DNA of 34,133 nt from Paracoccaceae bacterium. Lineage in GTDB: Bacteria; Pseudomonadota; Alphaproteobacteria; Rhodobacterales; Rhodobacteraceae. This document shows positions 1 through 7,740 of the stretch, one piece after another. The position numbers and the translations under genes are program-made. Below the pieces are notes generated by a model. The model saw nothing but the letters and a program-made list of their open reading frames with translations. It did no database searches and was not told the DNA's origin. Each line of letters opens with the position of its first letter. Within the stretch, counting starts at the first letter, position 1. The DNA lies in contig JAPOTI010000068.1 of the NCBI GenBank assembly GCA_026709265.1, positions 1-34,133 of the forward strand. The letters run 5' to 3'.

Positions 1-462
1 AAAAGGGGGAGTGGAATCGGAAGGAATCGGCCGCGCGAAGGGGGATTGACCCGCCAGGTCGTGGCCCTCACCGATGCTGTCGGACATCGGATCCGGTTTG
101 GGGTTCTGCCGGGTCAGACCCATGATCTCAAGGCTGGACCTGAACTCCGGGACGATCTCACCTGTGAGATGTTGATGGGCGACAAGGCCTTTGACGCGGA
201 TGGGGTGCTGGAGACAGTGGCGGAACGCGGAGCCACGGCGGTGATCCCACCGAAGTCAAACCGCAGCACACCCCGCGATTTTGACCGCGACGCCGATCAG
301 GAACGGCATCGGATTGAGACTGTCTTCGCGACAATCAAGGAGGCCCACAGTCTCGCCACGCGTTCCGACAAGACCCGCGCAAGCTTCGCAGCCGGGATTG
401 ACCTGATGGCCGGCGGGGTGGCCGCACGATCATTGTCAACGGGGCTTAGTAGCAACAATTGA
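1..462 (+). CDS. IS5-family transposase, C-terminal part (5' end outside window)
   Basis: The frame is open from base 1, so the N-terminal part and the left end of the element lie outside the window. Residues resemble the C-terminal half of IS5-family DDE transposases. A GDKAFD segment carries the second catalytic Asp, and a later R-(x3)-E-(x6)-K-like segment (RIETVFATIK) carries the catalytic Glu. The protein cuts and joins the IS ends. Its stop lies 17 bases inside the convergent gshA gene, so the right end of the element must be at or very near the gshA 3' end. The right inverted repeat cannot be defined because its left partner is not visible. The family is clear; the exact IS group is not. 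Confidence 0.85.
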   Translation, partial: KRGSGIGRNRPREGGLTRQVVALTDAVGHRIRFGVLPGQTHDLKAGPELRDDLTCEMLMGDKAFDADGVLETVAERGATAVIPPKSNRSTPRDFDRDADQERHRIETVFATIKEAHSLATRSDKTRASFAAGIDLMAGGVAARSLSTGLSSNN

Positions 463-1816
463 CAAAAATCTGCCGCAAGTCCCCATCCCAATCATCACGC
501 ACGCGATGCAACAGATCATCAGCAAGCGTATGCCCCGAATCAACGATATCGCGGAGTGAGTCGAGAAAATGCACCTCATCCTGAATCATACCTGCCGCTG
601 AAGGGATTGCCCTTTCCCGCAGACCCGCTTCTGCCAGATCCAGTGCAAGCTTTGCACATTCGCCAATCTTCACATCTCTCACTTGGCCTTCAAGCGCAGT
701 CTGGCTGGCTGCTATGCGCAGCCCCTCACGTGTCTCCGAGTCCCAGTTGCGCACCAGATCCCAGGCTTCGTCCAGGACAGTTTGTGAATAAAGGATTCCT
801 GTCCAAAACGCCGGCAAAGCACAGAGGTTACGCCATGGACCCGCATCGACTCCACGCATTTCGATAAATTGTTTGGCGCGGGCTTCCGGAAAGATTGTTG
901 TCAGGTGATCAGCCCAATCGGAGATTAACGGCTTTTCCCCGGGTAAAGCCGGGAGCTTTCCTTTCAGGAAATCACGAAACGACTGGCCGAGAGCATCAAT
1001 ATATCGTCCATGACGATAAACAAAATACATCGGTACGTCCAAGGCGTAGTCAGCCCAGGCTTCAAATCCAAAACCTTCATCAAAGACAAACGGCAACATT
1101 CCTGTTCGATCCGGGTCGAGATCACGCCAGAAACGACTGCGTACACTCAAAATTCCGGTATCACGGCCTTCAAAAAAAGGTGAATTCGCAAATAATGCGG
1201 TCGCAATCGGTTGGAGTGCCAGAGCAACACGGAGTTTCTTCACCATGTCCATTTCATCGGAATAGTCGAGATTCACTTGTACAGTACAGGTCCGATACAT
1301 CATGTTCAGACCAAAGAGTCCGGTCTTGCGCATATAGTCTGTCATGAGCCGATAACGCCCTTTTGGCATCAGTGGCATGTCGTGATGATACCAGAATGGT
1401 GCCGCACCAAGCCCAATAAATGCTGCCCCCATGTCACGCGCAACATCACGTACCTGGCTCAAATGCTCATTGACCTCGTCACAAGTCTCATGCAGCGAAA
1501 CCAAGGGAGCTCCGGAGAGTTCAACCTGCCCCCCGGGCTCGAGCGACACATTCGCACCGTCCTTCTTGAGTCCAATCAAAGCGCCGGCTTCGGTCACAGC
1601 GTCCCAACCAAACCGGTCGCGAAGGCCCTCCAACAGCGTTGTGATTGAGCAATCGCCATCATAGGCCAGTGGTGCCAGAGTCTGCGTATCAAACCCGAAC
1701 TTTTCGTGCTCTGTGCCAATGCGCCATTGCGATTTCGGTTTGCACCCCGATTCGAAGTAAGTCACGAGTTGCGAAAAACTCTCGACGGGTTCGCCGCCGG
1801 ATTGTGGAATGGACAT
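446..1816 (-). CDS. gshA: Glutamate-cysteine ligase
   Basis: 456 residues, the usual size for the alphaproteobacterial/plant-type (GCS2) family. It catalyses ATP-dependent joining of L-glutamate and L-cysteine, the first step of cytosolic glutathione synthesis. The N-terminal motif WRIGTEHEKFGF (about residues 31-42) is diagnostic of this family, and the EPGGQVELSG segment (about residues 92-101) is also typical. It lies 25 bp downstream of rsmE on the same strand and is probably cotranscribed with it; rsmE-gshA divergent from ubiA is a familiar alphaproteobacterial arrangement. The last residues (FVNCCY) differ from the EYAY-like end I expect, and the stop overlaps the convergent IS transposase. 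The IS may therefore have replaced the final codons. Activity is likely retained because the catalytic core is intact. Confidence 0.93.
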   Translation of the reverse strand: MSIPQSGGEPVESFSQLVTYFESGCKPKSQWRIGTEHEKFGFDTQTLAPLAYDGDCSITTLLEGLRDRFGWDAVTEAGALIGLKKDGANVSLEPGGQVELSGAPLVSLHETCDEVNEHLSQVRDVARDMGAAFIGLGAAPFWYHHDMPLMPKGRYRLMTDYMRKTGLFGLNMMYRTCTVQVNLDYSDEMDMVKKLRVALALQPIATALFANSPFFEGRDTGILSVRSRFWRDLDPDRTGMLPFVFDEGFGFEAWADYALDVPMYFVYRHGRYIDALGQSFRDFLKGKLPALPGEKPLISDWADHLTTIFPEARAKQFIEMRGVDAGPWRNLCALPAFWTGILYSQTVLDEAWDLVRNWDSETREGLRIAASQTALEGQVRDVKIGECAKLALDLAEAGLRERAIPSAAGMIQDEVHFLDSLRDIVDSGHTLADDLLHRVRDDWDGDLRQIFVNCCY

Positions 1817-1841
1817 GAAACAGAACTCGAATGTTGCGCTT

Positions 1842-2609
1842 TTATGCGCCTATATCCTTGCCCTGCCAGGTGCGGCAAGCCCCGGATCTCGTCAGGGAAC
1901 AGGTGTTGACCAACGCAAGTGCCGCCGTTACCGCGGTTTCTGCCCGCAAAACCCGGCATCCCAAACTGATCCTGACTGAGAATTGCAACCCATCAATTCG
2001 TGCCCTTTCTCTGACAGAAAACCCGCCTTCCGGACCCACGAGAACAGCAGTCGCCTGGTCTGCCGCCAATGACGGAAAACCGCAGTCGCTCGTCGCCAAT
2101 TCATCGCAAAAGAGGAGTTGACAACCTGTTGGCCAGTTGACCAGCTCGTCGTCGAGCGAAATCACACCATCGATTTTCGGCAAACTCATACCTCCGCATT
2201 GCTCTGCAGCTTCAACCGCTATCGCGCGGAGACGCCGAAAATTGACTGCGCGCTTGACCGCATGATCAGTCGAAACAAATGTGATGCGGGAAACCCCGAG
2301 TTCGGTCGCTTTTTCCACAGCGAATTCCGTTCTCGCCGGCCGCAAGGGTGACATCAACAATCGAATGTTGGAGGGTTTGAACTGAGAGCGAATTTGCCTG
2401 ATGCAATCGGCTTTCGCCGCGCGCCCGGTCTCAACGAGTTCTGCCAGCCACTCACCGTCATGGCCGTTAAACACGCTCACCCGTCCACCAACTCCCAAAC
2501 GGAGTGATCGGCAAAGATAGTGTGATTGACCACTGCTCAAAGCGAGCCGTTGCGCCTCAGCAAGCGGTTGTTCCACAAAGAGTCTTGATTTCACAGGTTT
2601 GTGGGGCAT
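1842..2609 (-). CDS. rsmE: 16S rRNA m3U1498 methyltransferase RsmE
   Basis: 255 residues, normal for the RsmE family. It methylates N3 of U1498 in 16S rRNA in assembled 30S subunits, using S-adenosylmethionine. An N-terminal PUA-like part (HYLCRSLRLGVGG, about residues 30-42) is followed by a SPOUT domain. The conserved stretches are EKATELGV, EQCGG, LVGPEGGFS and LGCRVLRAETA; the last two form the SAM-binding trefoil knot. It precedes gshA by 25 bp on the same strand and is divergent from ubiA. Confidence 0.93.
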   Translation of the reverse strand: MPHKPVKSRLFVEQPLAEAQRLALSSGQSHYLCRSLRLGVGGRVSVFNGHDGEWLAELVETGRAAKADCIRQIRSQFKPSNIRLLMSPLRPARTEFAVEKATELGVSRITFVSTDHAVKRAVNFRRLRAIAVEAAEQCGGMSLPKIDGVISLDDELVNWPTGCQLLFCDELATSDCGFPSLAADQATAVLVGPEGGFSVRERARIDGLQFSVRISLGCRVLRAETAVTAALALVNTCSLTRSGACRTWQGKDIGA

Positions 2610-2977
2610 GTGTCCTTCGGGGGCGGGTATCGGTCAATTCGATGGGTTTGAATCATGTCTTTATTGCTCAGTGGCGTAGCTCTCATGTAGATTTGACAAA
2701 CAATGGAGGTTCGCTCAGCCGCTTGATCTACCATCCTGAACTTCACTCTTACAAATTGCGCAGTTGAACGCAAAGAAGAGACATTGTAACGGTCAATTGC
2801 CTGTTGGAACGGTGCGTTTCCCGCCACTCCTCAGCATGGCTGCAAGGCTTTCCGGATTGGATCTTCTCCACGCTTGAAGGCTTTTGTAACTGCACGCGCT
2901 TCTCGGACCAACGAAATGGGCCCACAGTTCGGAATGCGCTGACTTTCCGTCAACATTATTGATCCCGCTCTGTCTGT
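2610..2977. other. Divergent intergenic region rsmE / ubiA
   Basis: This 368-bp gap lies between two divergent start codons and should hold the promoters of rsmE-gshA (minus) and ubiA (plus). I found no convincing -35/-10 pair, no strong inverted repeat and no credible coding sequence. Confidence 0.5.
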
Positions 2978-3961
2978 ATGCACGAAACTCCACCAAACCC
3001 AGAATCAGAAAACACCCCCGGTCGGGTCGCTGACTCGATTGACGGCAACTGGGTGGACAGGCATGCGCCTCCCTGGACGCGCCCTTATCTGCGCCTCTCG
3101 AGAGCAGACCGGCCTATTGGGAGTTGGTTGCTCTTGCTGCCCTGCTGGTGGTCACTCCCACTCGCCATAATGACCACATCAACGGCATCCATTCTCGGTA
3201 CTTTATGGATTGCCCTGGCCTGTGCCATCGGCGCGATTCTCATGCGTGGTGCCGGCTGTAGTTGGAATGACTTTGCCGACCGAAAACTGGATGCCGAAGT
3301 CCGTCGCACACGTTCTCGACCTTTGCCCTCCGGCCAGATCACGCCGATCCACGCGCTTATCTGGATGGTCATTCAGGCACTTCTGGCATTCGCACTCCTG
3401 CTAACCTTCAAACCCTTCGCGATCGGGCTCGGAATCGCCGCACTCATACCTGTAGCCTTCTACCCCTTTGCCAAGCGGGTCTCCTGGTGGCCGCAGATTT
3501 TCCTGGGAATTGCATTTAACTGGGGCGCCCTGCTCGCATGGGCGGCGATCGCGGGCAAGATTTCACCTGGCGCTTTGCTGCTCTATGCAACAGGCATCTT
3601 CTGGACGCTATTCTACGACACCATCTATGCGCATCAGGACCGGGAGGATGACGGATTGATTGGCATTCGGTCAACCGCCCGGCTTCTGGGTACGCACACA
3701 AAATTCTGGCTTGCGGGTTTTGCTGTTGCCGCTGTTCTTCTGATGGTCATGGCCATCACCATCGCACTTATTCCCCATACCGATCTGAAAGTCGTGTTGA
3801 TTGCTCTGGGCGGAGCGATCGTCTTCGGAATCCACCTCACCTGGCAACTTGTCAAGCTCGATATCAGCAACCCAGACAATTGTCTGATGTTGTTTCGTGC
3901 CAATCGCGATGCCGGGCTTTTACCTGTAGTTTTCTTTGCGGTGGCCGCTCTGGTTGCGTAA
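2978..3961 (+). CDS. ubiA: 4-hydroxybenzoate polyprenyltransferase
   Basis: 327-residue integral membrane prenyltransferase that attaches the polyprenyl chain to 4-hydroxybenzoate, committing it to ubiquinone. The first Asp-rich motif NDFADRKLD (residues 97-105, NDxxDxxxD) and a second, DTIYAHQDREDD (about 214-225), bind Mg-prenyl diphosphate. The segment DRPIGSWLLLLPCWWSL (about 44-60) is typical of bacterial UbiA, and several hydrophobic helices follow. The soluble N-terminal tail of about 30 residues ending in WVDRHAP resembles other alphaproteobacterial members and supports this start. It is divergent from rsmE-gshA and followed 44 bp later by an OmpA-family gene. Confidence 0.93.
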   Translation: MHETPPNPESENTPGRVADSIDGNWVDRHAPPWTRPYLRLSRADRPIGSWLLLLPCWWSLPLAIMTTSTASILGTLWIALACAIGAILMRGAGCSWNDFADRKLDAEVRRTRSRPLPSGQITPIHALIWMVIQALLAFALLLTFKPFAIGLGIAALIPVAFYPFAKRVSWWPQIFLGIAFNWGALLAWAAIAGKISPGALLLYATGIFWTLFYDTIYAHQDREDDGLIGIRSTARLLGTHTKFWLAGFAVAAVLLMVMAITIALIPHTDLKVVLIALGGAIVFGIHLTWQLVKLDISNPDNCLMLFRANRDAGLLPVVFFAVAALVA

Positions 3962-4005
3962 TGTCGTGAGTTGATCCCGCCTTCATTCTATTTTCGTAGA
4001 GTTTC

Positions 4006-5802
4006 ATGTTTGCTGTCATTTTCCCTCCAATTGCGTTTCTCGTTGCGTCCCTGCTCGCTGCATTCCTCGGTTGGTTCGGCATCCAACTGGTTGAGAATGC
4101 GCACCACGAATCCGCGACCGCAATACTTGAAGATGGTGGGTACAGTTGGGCCAGTGCCCGGACCGACGGGTTGATCGTTGAAATTGCCGGAATCGCGCCG
4201 AGCACCGATGTCAGGGATGCAGCGCTCGGCAGCTTGCGCGCTCTTTTTGGTCAAAGCAACGTGCATGACAAAACCAACGTCGCTGCCCTGCCGGATGGCC
4301 TTGATCAAATATTAAACCTGCAGAAATTAGGTGATTCAATCGAGATTTTCGGTGCCATCATCGGTGAAGATGCACGCCGGGAACTGATCAGTTCATCCCG
4401 TGAAAAGTGGGGCGAGAGAGTGACAGATATCACTTTGCAGACCCTCCCGGGAAACAGTCGCGAACACTGGAAAAGCGAGCTTAAATTCATCATTGAAGCC
4501 CTCGCCATACCGGAAATCATCCGCATTGAAATGCGCGGCGACGATGTGAAAATGACCGCTGTCGTCAACTCAGAAGTCAGCGAGACTGAGGTCATTGCGA
4601 AACTGGACCGGATACAAGCAGATGGGCCTGAACTCGCCTACCAGTTGAACGTGGTGCCCGATCTCGACAGCCCGCCTTTCACATTCAATGCCCAGATCAA
4701 TCCATCTTCATCACGAATCCTGGACTGCATCATGGAGACCAAGGCCGATCGTGAACAGATTATCGCGACATTGTCACAAGCAGAACGCATTGTCACCGGA
4801 ACATGCCAACTGGCTTCGGGTGCGCCCGACGAGAATTGGCGTACGGCGATCATCAACGCGGTCAACGCGGTGACATCGTCTGATTCTGTTGAGATTCTGG
4901 TGAGTGGACGGGAAATTCGCCTCATGCCTCTCAATGGAGAGACCGATGACAGGCTCCGGTCGGCGAATATCGCGGACGTCCCGCCGGGATACAGGATTGT
5001 ACGACTGTCACCACCTCCGGACACCGACTTTCAGGCGTCAACAGTCAGAATTGCCAAGGGCGCAAATGGCAATATTGAATTCGACGGTGGATTTCCCAGT
5101 GAAACTGAGCGCAAGGCGGCCATTCTGTCTTCATCGTTGATTTTTGATTCAGCTGTCATCGAGGATAACTCAATTGTTTACCGTGACCAGGACGATCCGG
5201 ATGGCGAATCCATTATTGTCGCCGGTGAAGCCCTGAATCTTCTCTATGCCGGCACCCTGACCATTAGCGAAGACAGGATTGTCATTGACGGTATCACCGA
5301 CACACCCACGGGTGAAGAGCAGGTCTTGGCGTTCCTGCTGGACCATTTTGACCCGCATATGCTGGACCTGAGAATCCATTATGATGCCAGGATCAATGCA
5401 CCGCCGGAGCAAATGACGCCAACTCGCTGCGTCACCCTATTCAATGACGTCCAGGCAAAATCACCGATAAAATTCTCCCCGGGTTCAGCGCAGCTTACGA
5501 CCGATGCGTGGGTGACGATTGATGGATTATTGGAACTTGTTGACGATTGTGCACATTTACCCATTGAAGTCGCTGGCCACACCGACAGCCAGGGGCGGGC
5601 CGAAATGAACCAGGAACTCAGCGAATTGCGGGCGCGCGCCGTACTTTTCGCACTGGAAGCCGGGCGCGAACGCAGCAATATGTCAGCTGCTGGCTATGGC
5701 GAATCCCAACCCATTGCCGACAATAATACTGAGGAAGGGCGAGAGGCAAATCGGCGCATTGAGTTTCGCCTTCGCGATGATACATTCGGGTACGGATTGT
5801 GA
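4006..5802 (+). CDS. OmpA-family envelope protein with N-terminal membrane anchor
   Basis: 598 residues. A hydrophobic N-terminal segment (about 5-27) acts as an uncleaved anchor or signal. Next comes a long acidic region with BON-like alpha/beta repeats, starting with the GLIVEIAGIAPS segment. The last ~120 residues form an OmpA_C domain: FSPGSAQLT, then VAGHTDSQG, N-x2-LS-x2-RA and GYGESQPIADN, ending NRRIEFRL. That domain binds peptidoglycan non-covalently, so the protein probably links the cell wall to a membrane. Placement after ubiA is seen in related genomes. The function of the BON-like middle is unknown. The start is the first ATG after the ubiA stop and gives the best anchor. Confidence 0.85.
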   Translation: MFAVIFPPIAFLVASLLAAFLGWFGIQLVENAHHESATAILEDGGYSWASARTDGLIVEIAGIAPSTDVRDAALGSLRALFGQSNVHDKTNVAALPDGLDQILNLQKLGDSIEIFGAIIGEDARRELISSSREKWGERVTDITLQTLPGNSREHWKSELKFIIEALAIPEIIRIEMRGDDVKMTAVVNSEVSETEVIAKLDRIQADGPELAYQLNVVPDLDSPPFTFNAQINPSSSRILDCIMETKADREQIIATLSQAERIVTGTCQLASGAPDENWRTAIINAVNAVTSSDSVEILVSGREIRLMPLNGETDDRLRSANIADVPPGYRIVRLSPPPDTDFQASTVRIAKGANGNIEFDGGFPSETERKAAILSSSLIFDSAVIEDNSIVYRDQDDPDGESIIVAGEALNLLYAGTLTISEDRIVIDGITDTPTGEEQVLAFLLDHFDPHMLDLRIHYDARINAPPEQMTPTRCVTLFNDVQAKSPIKFSPGSAQLTTDAWVTIDGLLELVDDCAHLPIEVAGHTDSQGRAEMNQELSELRARAVLFALEAGRERSNMSAAGYGESQPIADNNTEEGREANRRIEFRLRDDTFGYGL

Positions 5803-5830
5803 CTGTGATGATGACAGAGAGTCATTGAAA

Positions 5831-6076
5831 ATGGATCGTTTAACCCTCGCGTTGATGTTTTCGTGCAGTGCGTTCGTGATGTTTGTGCTGGGTTGGACCG
5901 CCTGTTGGTTGTGGTTGCGACGACGACAAATGAGCAGGAACCGGCTGAACCGGCAGGAGTCAGAGTCGACTCCACCGGAACCGCTCATTGCACCGCATGT
6001 CAAAACGGCCAAAGGCATCGGATCCAGATTTGATGATCCGCTCGCAGAAGATGATGCGACAGAAGATAACCGATAG
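5831..6076 (+). CDS. Small single-pass membrane protein, unknown function
   Basis: 81 residues. A hydrophobic stretch of about 24 residues near the N-terminus ends in WLWLRRR, so the positive-inside rule places the acidic, Pro/Ser-rich tail in the cytoplasm. It starts 28 bp after the OmpA-family stop, on the same strand, and is probably cotranscribed. Longer in-frame starts exist inside the OmpA gene, but the ATG at 5831 puts the membrane segment at the N-terminus. I do not recognise a family; it could be an accessory of the OmpA protein. Confidence 0.6.
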   Translation: MDRLTLALMFSCSAFVMFVLGWTACWLWLRRRQMSRNRLNRQESESTPPEPLIAPHVKTAKGIGSRFDDPLAEDDATEDNR

Positions 6077-6252
6077 TTGCCCGCGATAACGGAATGAGGG
6101 GTCGCTGAAAAACACGGACTCCACCTGTCACCGTGTGCTGGCACGTTTGCACAGACATTTGATCTGTCCATACGTTGGAGACGTTCAGATGGCTGGGAAA
6201 ATCGACGCGAAACGGCACTTCGACAAGTGACGTGATTGTCCATCAATATTCC

Positions 6253-6708
6253 CTAAAGTTCAGAATCCCACTGTCGAAGTGCGTTCTCATCTTCCAACTT
6301 GCCGTCAACCCAGGCAGCCGTTCCCGTGCGGAATTCTTTCTTCCAGAAGGGCGCACGGCTCTTCAGATAATCCATCAGGAACTGTGCCGCCTCGAATGAA
6401 TCCGCCCGATGCGCCGAACTGACAGCGACCATCATGATCTCCTCGCCAATATGCAGTTCGCCAAAACGGTGGATCACAAGGCAATCGGTCACTGACCAAC
6501 GTTCGCGTGCAGCATCGACCATCAGCGCAACGGCGCGTTCTGTCATGGCAGGATAATGTTCAATCATCAATTTTGTCACGGGATTGTCACCATCTGAGCG
6601 AACAATTCCGGTAAAGGTGACAACCGCACCGACATTGCCTGTCTGCGTTGTGAAACGGCTGAGTTCCTGTCCTGCATCAAAGGGTTCAGATTGGATTCTG
6701 ACAGTCAT
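6253..6708 (-). CDS. moaE: Molybdopterin synthase catalytic subunit
   Basis: 151 residues. MoaE converts cyclic pyranopterin monophosphate to molybdopterin, using sulfur carried on the MoaD thiocarboxylate. Typical blocks are GAVVTFTGIVR, LMIEHYPAMTERA, IHRFGELHIGEE and KSRAPFWKKE; the last contains the catalytic lysines. The ATG at 6708 follows the moaD stop by one base and is preferred. A GTG at 6717 overlapping moaD would add three residues. It is the last gene of uvrC-pgsA-moaD-moaE, and the tight spacing implies translational coupling that would keep the MoaD:MoaE ratio balanced. Confidence 0.94.
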   Translation of the reverse strand: MTVRIQSEPFDAGQELSRFTTQTGNVGAVVTFTGIVRSDGDNPVTKLMIEHYPAMTERAVALMVDAARERWSVTDCLVIHRFGELHIGEEIMMVAVSSAHRADSFEAAQFLMDYLKSRAPFWKKEFRTGTAAWVDGKLEDENALRQWDSEL

Positions 6709-6709
6709 T

Positions 6710-6973
6710 CTAGCCACCGGTCATTGGCGGAAAAAACGCCACTTCGCTGGCTTCGCCAACCTGTGCATCAAAAGTCACCAGCTGCTGATCGACGGCAACC
6801 CGCAACGCTGCAATATCGGCAAATGCCGCTTCGTATTCCGGGCCCATCAGGCGTAACTCATCGATCAGTTCCATAACGGTCGTGGCACGAGACGAAATAC
6901 GCTCACGGGGATGCCCGACCCGTTCGCGCACCCATGCAAAATACACGATGTCAATCTGGTTGCTGGTCATCAT
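6710..6973 (-). CDS. moaD: Molybdopterin synthase sulfur-carrier subunit
   Basis: 87-residue ubiquitin-like protein ending in the obligatory Gly-Gly (PPMTGG), which is adenylated and thiocarboxylated to donate sulfur to MoaE. The IDIVYFAWVRERVG start and VAFFPPMTGG end are typical. There are two adjacent ATGs (6973 and 6970). It is followed directly by moaE and lies about 45 bp downstream of pgsA on the same strand. Confidence 0.93.
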   Translation of the reverse strand: MMTSNQIDIVYFAWVRERVGHPRERISSRATTVMELIDELRLMGPEYEAAFADIAALRVAVDQQLVTFDAQVGEASEVAFFPPMTGG

Positions 6974-7018
6974 GGCAGAGCGTGATCACATCGACATTTT
7001 CCAGACCGGGCCAGACCA

Positions 7019-7594
7019 TCAATGCACATCATTTTCGATCGCATGGAGCGCTTTTCGCAGGTAATCCAGGCCTGAAATGACGGTCAGTCCGGCAGCAAGC
7101 CAAAGGGCAACGACTCCAATGTGACCCGCAATGTGACCCGTTAAACCGGCAGTTGCACTCAAAAAGAGCAGGGTAATGGCCGTCATCTGACAGGCGGTCT
7201 TGATCTTGGCCGTCCATGTCACGCGCAGAACTGTCGGATTTGATGTCCCGAGATATTCGCGCATTCCCGATACCACCAGTTCGCGAACAAGAATGACCGC
7301 CACCGGAAGCAATAATGCAGCGCGGGCATCGGCGTAGGCCAGCAGAACTGCAAGGGCAACGATCACCATGGCCTTGTCCGCCACCGGATCCAGTGCCGCA
7401 CCGAGACGGGACTCAAGCCTCATTCTGCGTGCCAATTCACCATCGACAAAGTCGGTCACTGCGCCGATGGCAAAAATGGCAAGGGCGACAAAATCTGCAA
7501 GAGGACGATCAAAGACCAGATATGCGACCGGGATCAGCAATGCTGCACCGAAACGGGAAATTGTCAACCAGGTTGGAAGATTAAATCTGGTCAT
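7019..7594 (-). CDS. pgsA: CDP-diacylglycerol-glycerol-3-phosphate 3-phosphatidyltransferase
   Basis: 191 residues from the ATG at 7594. This inner-membrane enzyme makes phosphatidylglycerol phosphate, the precursor of phosphatidylglycerol and cardiolipin. The CDP-alcohol phosphotransferase signature is complete: D48, D51-G52, A55-R56, G65, D69 and D73. Opening with NLPTWLTISRF is typical of PgsA, so the longer frame open to 7681 is not used. Hydrophobic helices cover most of the rest. It lies between uvrC and moaD, the usual alphaproteobacterial order. Confidence 0.93.
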   Translation of the reverse strand: MTRFNLPTWLTISRFGAALLIPVAYLVFDRPLADFVALAIFAIGAVTDFVDGELARRMRLESRLGAALDPVADKAMVIVALAVLLAYADARAALLLPVAVILVRELVVSGMREYLGTSNPTVLRVTWTAKIKTACQMTAITLLFLSATAGLTGHIAGHIGVVALWLAAGLTVISGLDYLRKALHAIENDVH

Positions 7595-7740
7595 ACAAAC
7601 AGTATTCTCTTGCCCGGCCACCACTGACACAACATGATCCCACGCACGCGCATTGCGGAAATCCTTGTATCTCTTCCACACGAATAATGTCCATCAATAT
7701 ATGCAAATCAGTGTTTTTCACGGCCACAAGGACCACACCA

